64,000 nt of DNA, taken from contig JAULJL010000033.1 of assembly GCA_030761205.1 (NCBI GenBank), positions 5,649,501 to 5,713,500 on the forward strand, given 5' to 3'. Position 1 is the stretch's first letter. The number at the start of each line of letters is the position of its first letter. The notes beneath the pieces are model-generated. The model saw nothing but the letters and a program-made list of their open reading frames with translations, did no database searches and had not been told where the DNA came from. This stretch comes from Fremontodendron californicum (taxonomy: Eukaryota; Streptophyta; Magnoliopsida; Malvales; Malvaceae). Both the position numbers and the translations under genes were made by a program. Shown one piece after another: positions 48,857 through 61,079 of this stretch.

Positions 48857-50576
48857 TCATTCCTCCGATTCCTTCCTCATATCTTGAACCCCCTTTCATG
48901 CAAATGAAAATGTCATGAGATTAAGAATACAATTGTGAATGTACATGCTTTATTCCTATGTGCATGAATATACTGATGATTAATGCATGAACATATACAG
49001 AGAAATTATGATGACTATGTATGCTATGGATGCAATCTAATGCCAATATGATGCATTTAAAAAATGAATAAATTGATGCACAGGTATATACAAATAATTA
49101 CTATTCATGTCATAAACGTATTCTACAATGAATGACCACGCATGCTATGATGTCAAAATGATACATGCAGAGAATAAATGAATTAGTACAAAGGTAGGTA
49201 CAAAGAATGACCATGTATATCACAAATGTATTCTACAATGAATAACCATGCATGTTAGGACTGTGACATGATGTCAAAATGATACATGCTAAGAATAAAT
49301 GAATTAATACAAAGGTAGGTACCAAGAATGACCATGTATATCACAAATGTATTCTACAATGAAGAACCATGCATGTTAGGACTGTGACATGGTCAAAATG
49401 ATACAAATAAATTAACCAATGATTGGTGGGACCTAAATCTTGATTATTCAAAAATCTCATTATGCAAGATTTGCCTCCAAATTTATGATTTTTTTTAAAC
49501 ATGTTTTTTTTTTTAATGAAAAACCAATCATATTATTTTTTTAAAAATTCCGGGGTAGTGGATCTTACTATGGTACAATGTCCAAATGTTCATGCAACAC
49601 TACCGATTTTATGAAATCATCAAATGAAATTATTATCACCATCCATTTATTGCAAAAACGAGATCAGTAATACGACCAAAATGTACATGCTCTATTCACA
49701 CATGTATGAAACGTGCAAAATGCAAAAATGCTTGAAAAAGGATTTTATTATTTTTTTTAAAAAATAATTAATGAATATTTTGCCCCGACAAATATCTACT
49801 TATATAGGTATCACAGTGCCTTTGAGACGGATTAACAATTTATTACGGGCGATGTACGTACATCGTTGCCCGATCTACAAAACTTCTTCAGAATGTAAAA
49901 TAGGTAACAAAATGTTTAGAAATGTCCCTCCATGTGTTCCTATTTTAGGTATATCTAACGGAAATCCAGCATGGCTTCGCCTAGGTTTATTATATGAAGG
50001 TGAATCGGTTCTAAGGCCTCGAATTGTTCCTTACTATCGCCGGTGAAGGCTAGTAAGGCACCCCGATAAAAGCGGGTTCAATTCGTTAGAGTATATTTTC
50101 CTATGCCCATGCAGAGGATTATCTCGAAGGCATTAGGTACTTTATACTCCGAAAGTGTTTCACTAGCCCATACGGAGGATCAATCACGAAGGCTTAGTTA
50201 ATTTACTCCCATTTAAAAGGACGGAACCCGGGTAGAGGATTCATGTTATGCAAATGCAAATACAGTGTGTGTGGAGGAATAACAAACCTTTCACCACCTA
50301 TTCTACAAACCTTATTCTAAATGCCCTAGCAATTAAAACATTCAAGAATAGTGTAACGCATTAACCAACAAGCAATTATAATATACAACCTTAAATAACT
50401 AGAGAACAAAAAGAAAATGCATGCACATGAGTATGAACATATTTAAAAATATTTTATTATTTTTAAAATTATCCTTATTAAAAAAAATGCGGGAATTAAA
50501 ATTAAATACCAATTAAACCAACCAAAACCGAGACTTTGATAACACGCGACTAATTCTAGGCCTGACTCTCTAATTT

Positions 50577-50593
50577 CCCCAGTGGAGTCGCCA
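50577..50593 (-). other. Primer-binding site, tRNA-Arg, copy B
   Basis: Same 17 bases and same 3-bp gap to the LTR as at 30,264-30,280. Confidence 0.82.
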
Positions 50594-50596
50594 AGC

Positions 50597-51051
50597 TGTC
50601 GCAACCTAAAAAATAACGAGTCTCATCGCAAGACTTTATTATTCGTTAAGCGTGACATTAAAAAATCGAGGAAAAGTCGACTTAATTCCTCTTGAAAAAT
50701 GAAGGTTTTGAAAATGACCTTAAAAAAGACATGGAGTCGCCACCAATCTTTTTTAGCTAGGTGTGATCAGCCACCTATTAAAACCGGTTTTATAAAAATA
50801 TTTTAAGAATTAATTAAAACATTTTTAAAACCAATTTCAAGTCTGCGTTTAAACCAGAGAAATCAAAGAAGCGGGTTCGGGAGTCGGTTACGTGTGGGGA
50901 AGGATTAGCACCCCCACAACGCCCATATAAATCGGTACCTTATTAATCGTGTGTTATCTCAAGTCTCGGTAAAAATCGGTTTTAAATTTAGTATTTCAAG
51001 TTAATTCCCAATTTAAAGAAAAAATAATTTCGTTTTTAATTGAAAATGATC
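50597..51051 (-). repeat. Right (5') LTR fragment, copy B, 455 bp
   Basis: Cut at exactly the same LTR base as copy A. Carries the right-LTR variants (GTCGCC, CAGCC, CCGGT, GTGTGG, CGGTA, TTAGTA). Confidence 0.93.
51047..51051. other. Unit B/C junction (same TGATC breakpoint)
   Basis: Reads GAAAATGATCACTAAG, identical to the A/B junction. Two identical breakpoints imply one illegitimate event and a later homologous copy of it. Confidence 0.9.
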
Positions 51052-51870
51052 ACTAAGAGTAAACAAAATAGACAAAATACAATAGAATCTCAGTGGACCC
51101 TAAAAAAACAGGAAAAATAAAGCATAAAGAAGTTCACATGTTGACCACAAGTTGTCAGATAAAGATGAAACAAAACACTAACTCTCCCTTGACCTTCTTT
51201 TTTTCCATTTTCAAGAAATCTTCCAATTTCGAATTATGAAACCTTTCGCTTCGATTCTGCAAAATCTTTTGGGTTAAGGTTCCTTCGATTTGAATGGGTA
51301 TAATGGCTTTAAAAATAGTAACTTACCTTCGTTCGACTTCAGGTAGCTTTCGATCTCTTTCTTTCTTCGATCGATTTTCGGATCGACTTTAGATAGCTTT
51401 CTTAGTTTTTTTTTTCGTTTCAATTCTTTTTCGTTAGTTTTTTTGTTTCTTTTAAGTTTTGCTTTTTAATTTTTTCACATTTTTATTTTAATTACTTTGG
51501 TTAATTGTTTTCCTTTCTTTTAAGAATCTGATGTGGATATTACATTTGTTAATTTAAGCCGATCAGAAGCTGTTACATGGCAAAATTAATTTGATGTGGC
51601 ATTTTCAATAACTTGATTATTTATTTTACTCATATTATCTTAAAATGATATATTTTATTGGTGTCACGTTAGCATTTGACATCCACGTCATCAACTAAAC
51701 AGAGGTTAAATGTCACGTTAGTTTTTTAAACGTTCTCATTACATCAGTTAGTGATTTTACTTTTTTTTGTTTTAATTTAAAAAAAAACAAGGACTAAGTT
51801 ATCCAGATTTATAGTAGATAAACTAATTTGCACTAGATGGTATAGTACATGGACCTTTCAAGTTCCTTAA

Positions 51871-52882
51871 CCAAGAATTACAATTTAACATTACTTAAAT
51901 TAAGTAAATTATTACAAGTTACATAAATTATTATAGTATATTATAATACATTTATGCAATGAATCATATATTATACGCTTTTAAGTAACTTTGTTACTCT
52001 TCTGATATTATTGTTAATTTTGTTACAAAATTACTAAAATATATTACATGTTACTAATCAGATAATAAATTTATGTAAACATATTTTATCCTGATTACAT
52101 GTAGTCATTAGAAATTACTGGAAATATTATATTTATTGATAATATTTATTGTAATTTAGTTTTTGTTATTTGTTACAAAAAATTACCACTTAACATTACT
52201 TAAATTATACAAAATTGTTACAAGTTACATAAATTATTACAATATATTGTAATACATTTATGTAATGAATCATAAATTATACGCTTTTAAGTAACTTTGT
52301 TATTCATACGATATAATTATCATTTTTGTTACAAAATTAATAAATATATTACATGTTACTTAAATTATTACCTGATCAGATAATAAATTTATGTAAGACA
52401 TTTTATTACGATTACATGTATTCATTAGAAATTACTGAAGACATTTATTGATAATGTTTGTTGTAATTTAGTTTTTGTTATTTGATAGAAAGAATTATCA
52501 CTTAATATTTACAGTACGTAACTCTACTCTTTTGATATCTTATCATGTTTATTACAAAATTACTAAAATGTATTACAGGTTATTGAAATTATTACCTAAT
52601 CAGATAATAAATTTATGTATACACATTTTATCATAATTACATGTATTCATTAAAAATTATTGAAGACATTATATCTAGTGATAATTTTTGTTGTAATTTA
52701 GTTTTTGTTATTTGTTAAAAACAATTACCACTAACATTATTGGAATTACACAAACTTATTACAAGTTACATAAATCATTATAGTATATTATAACATACGC
52801 TTTTACGTAACGTTCTTAGTCTTCTGATATAATTATAACTTTTGTTACAAAATTATTAAAATTTATTACATGTGGTTTCTAG
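51871..52882. repeat. AT-rich imperfect tandem repeat, unit C
   Basis: Duplicate of 11,229-12,240. Confidence 0.8.
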
Positions 52883-53504
52883 TATAGCTTATGAAAATTA
52901 ACCAAAGTATATATTGTAAAAAGAGGAGATTAAAAGTATATCCAATTAAACTAATGCATCAACTTCTTTTGGTATCCAATTAAACTAAAAGCATATCCAA
53001 TTAAACAAAGTCAAGTTTGTATGCCTTTTCAATTTATATAATTAATAAAAAATAATAAATCACATTATAATAATTTGTAAGAGTTAACATCATGAGAAAA
53101 TTTTAAAAGCTATACAGGTTTTCAATAAAGGTCCTAATCAAAGTTCCTAAGTTGAAACTTGAATTCTGTTCTATGTTAAATTGTCTAAAAATTCAGGCAT
53201 CGGTTGCCATATTCTTAAAATTGGTCAATGATTTGGCTTTTGCATTTACGTTTGATCCTTCTGCGTCTCATGTTCATACTATTACGTTTGATCTTTTATT
53301 GTTGACCTTTCAAGCTACAGACTTCAAGGTTTCAAGCTTTAATTAATAGTTCCTAAAATATGGATATATGTTCCTTAATGCAAGATTGTCATTCAAAGAC
53401 ATGAAAAACAGAGTTGGAAATTACATGGAAGAAAAAAGACAAGCAAACATCAAGAAAATATAGTACAAAATACAAAACAAAAAGCTTGCATTTTTAATTA
53501 TAAA

Positions 53505-53687
53505 TTAATATGAAGAAATATGTATTCTTTTACATATTTTCAACCCTTTAACCAACATTTGTTCATAATTTTCAATGGATTCAGGCTTTTGGAGCAGAAG
53601 TTGATGCTTGAATTTCTGGATAAATGCCTTGACATTTTCGTTTATGTCAACGGATGGTTTTTTCTCTAACTTATTTGGGGCTACAAC
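53505..53687 (-). pseudogene. DUF761-like C-terminal fragment, unit C
   Basis: Third copy. The G-to-A change near 53,683 (GGGGCTACAACTT against GGGGCTGCAACTT) alters the second codon of the fragment (Ala to Val). The conserved motif is unchanged. Confidence 0.55.
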
Positions 53688-54067
53688 TTATTTGCCTCTA
53701 CCATTTGGGGAATACAACAAAAAAGAATGTTACAAATGAGTAATAGCTTTATTTTTTTTTTCATGTAAAGGCTTTTCTTTTTCAATTAATTCTTTAAATC
53801 ATGGAGCTAAATAGCAGTGAAAGAAAAGCAACAAAATTTAACTTCATATTCAATTTGATTGCAAACAAGGTTGGAGATATTTTTGTTAAATATATTAGTT
53901 TTGAATTGATCTTAATTTTGAAATGACAAATTCTTAACTTTAATTAGCTTGAGATTAATTATTTTCAATTTAGCATTTTTTGTTGAATCATTTTGAAAAT
54001 ATTTTGGAAAATGCTAAAATATTTTAAACTCTGTTATTTTTAAAAAAATACATGTTCTTAAATATAT

Positions 54068-55914
54068 ATATGTTTACCATCGAAGACTTGTTCACTTTTA
54101 AAATTTGTAAAATTCTGGATATCCCCTCCAGAAGCTTTGGCTATCACCACCAAAGGTTTGCTCATTGTAAAATTTTGGGTAACTTCTCCAGAAGCTTTAG
54201 CTATCACCATCGAAGACTTACTCACTTTTTTTTAAAAAAATGTAAAATTTCGGGTATCTCCTCCAGAAGCTTCAACAATCACCACCGAAGACTCTCTCAT
54301 TTTTAAAATTTGTAAAATTTTGGATATCTCCTCCAGAAGCTTCAGCTATCGCTATCGAAGATTTGCTCACTTTTAAAGAGATGTAAAATTCTGGATATCT
54401 CCTCTAGAAGTTTCAGCTTGCTACCGAAGACTTGTTCACTTTAAAAACATGTAAAATTTTGGATATCTCCTCCAGAAGCTTCAGCTATCACTACCGAAGA
54501 CTTGTTCACTCTTAAAAACATGTTGAAAATTATACCCAAAAGCTTTGAGAGAGGATGCAAATGCAAATGTCTTTAATCAAGATGCACATGCTTCATGGTG
54601 CAAATGTAAATGACTTGGATTGATGCCAATGCAAATGTCTTGGATTAATGCAAATGCTTCTTGATGCAAATGCAGATGTTGAATAGGATGCAAATGCTTC
54701 ATGATGCAAATGTCTTAGATAAATGCAGATGCTTCTTGATGCAGATGCAGATGTTGGAAATGCAAATGCAAATGCTCTCAGATTGATGCAACTACTTCAT
54801 GGAATGATGCAGATGCCCCTAGTAATAATGTTCCTGTAAGTGGTCTATGAATGGTGTAGCTACAATTACCACACAATAATGAAAATGCAATGGTTCTAGA
54901 AATGATGCAATTGCTTGAGATGACGCAAATGTGAATTCCATGAAGGATGTAAATGCAAAGGTAAAATGCAGATGCTTATGGAATAGTGCCAATGCAAATA
55001 CCAATGAATGATGCAAATGCTTGCTAACATTGTGCAGATGCAAAGCTCAATAAAGAGATGAGTGTTCCTGAATGATGCAAATACCCCTGATTGTTTTTCT
55101 AGACTTTGTCTTAGCCTTTCCAATTCATTTTCCCTCTTCAAACCAGAGTATATCTTCAATTCATTTTCCAATCTTTGGCTATTCTCTTTGCCCCAACAGT
55201 TTTCAAACTCTTATTAATTGAAGTCTACTTGCCGAGTTTTATATCTTCTTCTCATATTTGGAAGTCAAGGTTAACCTTCGTAGTTCCACACCTTTGGGTT
55301 AGAAAAACCCTTATCTCATGTCAACATCAAAAATGGGTATTTCAAAAACATTTTGTTTTCCCTTTTTGAAAAACAATTTTGCTCATTTAATGAAAACTTC
55401 TGAGCCAAAAAATATTAACCCCATAGTGTGTGATGTACGAATCTTTTGAAGACTGATGATCACTGTTAGAAATTTCCCTAAGTGTCAATCTGAATTTTTC
55501 AATTTGAATTGGAAAGGCTTGGTATAACAAGATTTTGGTTGATCGAAGAAAACTTCACAACAAAAATGTATGTCCCTTCTAAGCTCACAAATGGAACATG
55601 TTTTATAAATCATGAATTTATTCAGAACCAAACAAATTCAACATTCTTTTAGTTTCCATATCAAGGCATTTTTTACAAGCGTCAAGATTGGCCAGGATAT
55701 TTAAACTGGAAGTTTAATCTTGGAGGGAAAAAGTATCAGTTTTTGAAGTCAATCCTCCGAATAAGAGTTGACAATTTGGGAGGTTCAAGAATTCCTAGAT
55801 GTTCCTCGATGACCACTTCTTTTGTTATGGTATCGGTACTGACATAGATGGCATCAAAAATTTCCATTTTACTTTAGACCGCTCATTTTTGGGTTTTCGC
55901 CCTAGAGTCCCATT
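54068..55914 (-). repeat. 3' part of the older Ogre-like element, unit C
   Basis: Duplicate of 13,426-15,272. Here the host element can be followed on the far side of the insertion: its gag continues at 61,080-64,000. Confidence 0.82.
55910..55914. other. CCATT target-site duplication, left of solo LTR
   Basis: Perfect 5-bp match to 61,075-61,079, as expected for Ty3/Gypsy integration. Confidence 0.88.
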
Positions 55915-58900
55915 TGTCGCAACCTAAAAAATAACGAGTCTCATCGCAAGACTTTATTATTCGTTAAGCGTGACATTAAAAAATCGAGGAAAAGTCGACT
56001 TAATTCCTCTAGAAAAATGAAGGTTTTGAAAATGACCTTAAAAAAGACATGGAGTTGCCACCAATCTTTTTTAGCTAGGTGTGATCGGCCACCTATTAAA
56101 ACCGATTTTATAAAAATATTTTAAAAATTAATTAAAATATTTTTAAAACCAATTTCAAGTCTGCGTTTAAACCAGAGAAATCAAAGAAGCGGGTTCGGGA
56201 GTCGGTTACGTGCGGGGAAGGATTAGCACCCCCACAATGCCCATATAAATCGGTGCCTTATTAATCGTGTGTTATCTCACGTCTCAGTAAAAATCGGTTT
56301 TAAATTTAGTATTTCAAGTTAATTCCCAATTTAAAGAAAAAATAATTACATTTTTAATTGAAAATGATCCGGAATTTATAAATTCAAAATTTTCCTATAT
56401 TCCCCAACAAACGTGGCAAAATATAGAAATTTTTATTAGTTTTGGAAAACTTTTCGAATCATTCTCTTTTTTTGAAAGAAAGATATTCCTTTATTAATGA
56501 TAATTGATGATATTCCCTCCAGCAAACCCGGTAGAGAACTCATGAATTATTTTAACTCGGGAATATCTTTATTTTTTATTGAAAAATCATTATCCTTTTG
56601 AAAATATTTTAAAAGATATGAATATGTATATGCATGACATAAATAAAATGACATAGCAAAATCTAAATAATATAATGCTTCCTAAAAGACATGACATGAT
56701 TTGAATGCCTTAGCATATTCTAAATGAAATGAAATAAATGCCTTAGCATATTCTAAATGAAATAAAATATCCTAAGTTATATGACATATTATAAATAAAA
56801 TGAAATGACCTAGGTAACATAGTATATTCTATATGAGATGCAATATCCTAAGTCATATGATATATTCTAAATGAGATAAAATAACCTAAGTAACATAACA
56901 TATTCTGTATGAAATGAAATAATTTAAATGACATGGCAAACATGAATGATATGGCATATAAATTAAATGAGATGGAATATGAAATAATGCTATCATATAA
57001 TATGCATGAAAATAATAATGTATGAACATAGTATACGCTAAATAATATGACCAAAAAAATAACTAAATAAAAAGCATAGCATATCATGAAATATTCCAAA
57101 TCATATAATAAACAATATAACATAATTCAAAATCATAACAATATCATAGAAATTATCATAGCAAGAATCACATATTATATAAAATGCATGAATATGGAAA
57201 ATGCAATGCATGAAATGTATTTTTTCCTTTAATTAAGGAAATCCGTATATCTAAAAAAGATATCCAGCTAAGTTAGGAAAATATGTCAAATTAAATATTC
57301 TAAAACCAAAATACTTTGTGATTGTTTGAAAACAATTTTGAAAAGCTTGAATTAAAAAAAAAAAACTGGGCTAAATCATTTTTTAAATGGCTCTAATTTT
57401 GTAAGTTTAAAAATCTGGACTTGACTACCCTTAACCGAGACTTGAAAAACCATTTTTAGAGTTTAAATAGGCTTAGAAACTACCCTAAGTCAGTAGCTAA
57501 CCCTCCTAATCAGCCGACTCTAAGTAACTTAACCAAAACAGAAAAATGATTTTTCTTTAAATTCAATTCTGACTCCACCGTCCAGTTTTAAGCCACGATT
57601 TTTTATCCTATTTTTAAAAATTCCAAAAATTCTGAGAAAAATACTTGAGACTCAGAAGATGTAAAACTACACGAGAAACAATCAACTTAATTTTCTGATT
57701 AAAGACGAATTCCCAAAAAAATCAGAAAAGTACAAAAACTGGTGAAAAAACTGTTTTGCCAAAATACATTTTTGCCTTTGATAAAATCATTTAAAAATCA
57801 AAGTAAAAATATTTGAAACTCATAAAATGACTTACAAACAGTAGCTAGGACTTTTTGAAAGTTAGATAAAAATTGGCTAAGTAAACAAAATCACAAAGGT
57901 AGAATAATCAACTTGACAAACTTAATTTTCCACAAGTGTGCTCAAGAGAGCATGACTTTGAACCATTAGTTGGCTCAAGTCATTATTCAAGTGGCATGAA
58001 CATGAAATGCATGAAAAATTACAGCAAACATAGTGCATGAAATGCATGAGTTTAAACCTAAATGTCATGAAAAAATGCATGGCATTCATATAGTGACCTA
58101 GACCTAAATGAACTTGCATGGCATTTAATGCAACCTAGACCTAAAATGCATGAACATGCATGGCAAATGAACCAAACCTAATAACTAAAATATGCATGGA
58201 ATTTTCACAAACACAAAGCATGCTTAAACCAAAAACTCAAACAAATATCATGCAAATGCTAACCAATCAACTAACATGGTAAGAATGCACATAAAATGCA
58301 AAAATTCCAAGGCTGGCCGAATGGAATAATGTAACTAGCAAACATGGCATTTTCACAAACACTTAGTATACTAACATGCTCAACTAAATCAAATGTAATG
58401 CAAATGCAAAAACCTACTAACTAACATGGCAAAAATGCAACACACAATGCAAAACACATGGAGTAGCCAAATGGCCTCAAGCTCCAACAAGCATGGCATT
58501 TTCACAAACACTTGGTATACTAACATGCTCAACTAAAATATAACACTCAAATCATGCAAAAACCACACAATCATTTTCACAAACACTTAATATACTAAAT
58601 CTAAAACATGCTCAACTAAGATATAAAACTCAAATCATGCCAAGACCACACAAGCGTTTTCACAAACACTTGATATACTAAATCTAAAACATGCTCAAAT
58701 TTAAACATTATGAAAACAGAAAATTAAAAATGCAAAAACATGATATTTAAAACATAAATGGCAACAAACAAAGCAACCAAATTAAAATATAACTCAAGAA
58801 TATGATGTAACATAACATTTAAAACACCAAGATCAAAGAAAATAACATAAACAATATGGTAAAATAAACCAAAACAACAACTTAAATAAATAATGTAGGC

Positions 58901-61074
58901 CATTTGGCCATGGTGAGTATATTATAAAAAAAATGTAAAAAATATATTCAAGAAGGAGATGAAGGAAGAACTTAAAAAAAACAATAAAAAACATTTATTT
59001 AAAATGGAAACTCACCAAATAGAAATCAAAATAGCAAAAACAAGAAGGGAAAATCAAGAAAAGTGCAAGAGTTTGTGCTCAAGAGCAACCTCAAGAAGCT
59101 ATATTTCAAGCTTTATCTCTTCAAACTTTCCTTTCTTTTCTAAACTTTTCTTTTTTGCTTTCAACCAAGGAGAGAAAAACCAAGTAAAAACTAAAAGGAC
59201 TCAGCAAAATGAAGATGAAAATTGCAAATTCTGACCCCCCAACAAGTGCTGGTCGAATGGCCCTTTAATTCTTCAAAGATGTTGTCATTTTTTGTAACCA
59301 ATTTTCCATCAAACGGCTAATAATTCAAGGTGAAAAAATCATGAAATTAACACCTTTAGATTAGCATATCAGCTCTCTCAAATTACAGTTGTTCAAGAAT
59401 AATGTTGACATCTCTCTTGGCCTATGTGGCTTAATCACCATGGCTTGATCAAAGAGAATCTCTAACTAACTCTTGATTTTTAGCCATTTGATTGAAAAAT
59501 CAGAAGCTTCCTCCTTCCTTTGGGCCTGGGCAGTCCAGAACTTCTCTTTTCCAGCCCAACTCTGATTTTTTGAAAGGCCCAAAGAAGCCCTTTTCGGTTG
59601 CTTGGGTGAAATGACCGTTTTGCCCTCCGGATGCAAATAAATATCAAACGGACTCCAAATTCAAATTTTTTTAATACTTCAAAAATAACAAAAATATTGA
59701 GTTCTGGAAGTTTTCAAAATTATCCGAGTCCGTTTGCTATTTATTTGGATTTTTTCTTCCAAAAATGCCCTTTTATGCCCCTACGTTTTACCATTTTTTA
59801 AACGAGCTCCAAATAAAGATTTTTCTTAACCAATCTCTTCAAAATAATTAAAAAGTGTTATCTGGAAGTTTTCATAATTTTTGGAGCTCATTTGGTATTT
59901 TTTCAGGATTTATCGGCTTGAATTACTGCATAGGAGGCCCGGGATTTGGCCATTTTGAAAACGAACTCCGAATCAAGATTTTATTTCTCCAATCTCTTCC
60001 AAATAATTTAAAAATGAGATTTGAAAAATTTCAGAATTTTTGGAGTCCATTTGCTATTTTTTCGAGATTTATCTTTTTGATTTATTGCATAGGAGGCCCG
60101 AGATTTGGCCATTTTGCAAACGAACTCCGAATCAAGATTTTCTTTCGCCAATCTCTTCCAAATAATTTAAAAATGAGATTTGCAAAATTTCAAAAGATTT
60201 GGAGCTCATTTGCTATTTTTTTCGGGATTTTTCTTTTTGAATTACTACATAAGAAGCTCGAGATTTGGCCATTTTGAAAACGAACTCCGAATCAAGATTT
60301 TCTTTTAACAATCCCTTTCAAATGATTTAAGAATGAGATTGAAAAATTTTCATAATTTTTGGAGTCCATTTCTATTTTTCCCAAATTTTCCAATTTTGTC
60401 CTTTTGCCTCCGAAACCCGATTTTGCTCAAAACAAGTTCGATTTTCAGATTTTCTTCAAGCTGAGCCTTGGGCTATCCTTTTTAATCATTCGTCATCAAT
60501 TGGGAGCTTTGGCAGTACCAAGTCGGGCCATTTCCGCGATTCTTCCCGATTTCACTGAAATCCACTAAAAACCCTAATTCTCGGTTTTCTCCTGGATTGA
60601 CTTTTCTTTCAGTTTTTTCTTGCAAGTGGCTTCTCCATTACCCATAGTCAGTGCTTATCTTTCATTTGGAACCTTCAATTTTGACCAATTTGATTGTTTA
60701 AGCACTTTCCCCAAATTTCTCGGATTAGGGTTTTCTTTCTACTGAATCTCCAAATCCCAACTTCCGAACTCCATATCTTTCAATGTAGACCTCGGATTCT
60801 CAAAATTATTTCTCCATTTTTCAATTGAACTTAAAATCTTGATTTTGAAAGTGGGTTGACTTTTTCAATAGTTGACTTTTTGGGGTTGACTTTTTTGAGG
60901 TTGACTTTTTTTGAGGTTGACTTTTTTTTCAAGTTTGACTTTTTATGCTCGCCCTCTTAAACTAAGTCTTGGAGTACCACCTGCAGGATGAAAACAGTCT
61001 TTTTACACTTAGAAACATCAATTTAGGAAGAAAACATACCTGTTTAGTGGTCCGGACAAAATTAGGTGTCTACA
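55915..61074 (-). mobile_element. Solo LTR (5,160 bp)
   Basis: A complete LTR with TGTCGCAACC and GTGTCTACA ends between CCATT duplications. It is the product of LTR-LTR recombination that removed the internal region. To about 56,230 it matches the left LTRs of A and B almost perfectly. After that it differs by a few percent and shows one right-LTR variant (AAATTTAGTATT near 56,303), which fits a left/right hybrid. Confidence 0.92.
60855..60945. promoter_or_regulatory. Array of six TTGACTTTTT (W-box-like) repeats, solo LTR
   Basis: One unit more than in A and B, with GAGG linkers where A and B have GGGG. Confidence 0.5.
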
Positions 61075-61079
61075 CCATT
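61075..61079. other. CCATT target-site duplication, right of solo LTR
   Basis: Directly follows the LTR end. Sequence then continues CTTTCC into the older element, homologous to about 23,712 onward in unit A. Confidence 0.88.

Larger units (their letters stand above)
30734..51046. repeat. Tandem unit B (about 20.31 kb)
   Basis: Second copy with the same order as A and ending at the same LTR base. Left of the LTR it shares many variants with C against A. It has a few private changes of its own (for example CTTTATGG near 34,288). Confidence 0.93.
35609..51051 (-). mobile_element. Ogre/Tat-type gag-only retrotransposon, copy B
   Basis: Same architecture as copy A: left LTR 35,609-40,757, internal region 40,758-50,596, primer-binding site 50,577-50,593, right LTR fragment from 50,597. 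It differs by scattered substitutions, homopolymer changes and one local rearrangement in the first gag-like ORF. Confidence 0.88.
51047..61074. repeat. Tandem unit C (shared part, about 10.0 kb)
   Basis: Third copy from the MULE-arm breakpoint to the end of the LTR. The internal region of the young element and its second LTR are absent. Sequence past 61,079 belongs to the older host element and not to the tandem unit. Confidence 0.92.

Noticed and set aside
30734..61074. The three units as a pure assembly duplication
   Set aside because: The copies have private substitutions, indels and different endings (solo LTR in C, rearranged ORF in B), which exact assembly duplicates would lack. Long-read confirmation would still be decisive.
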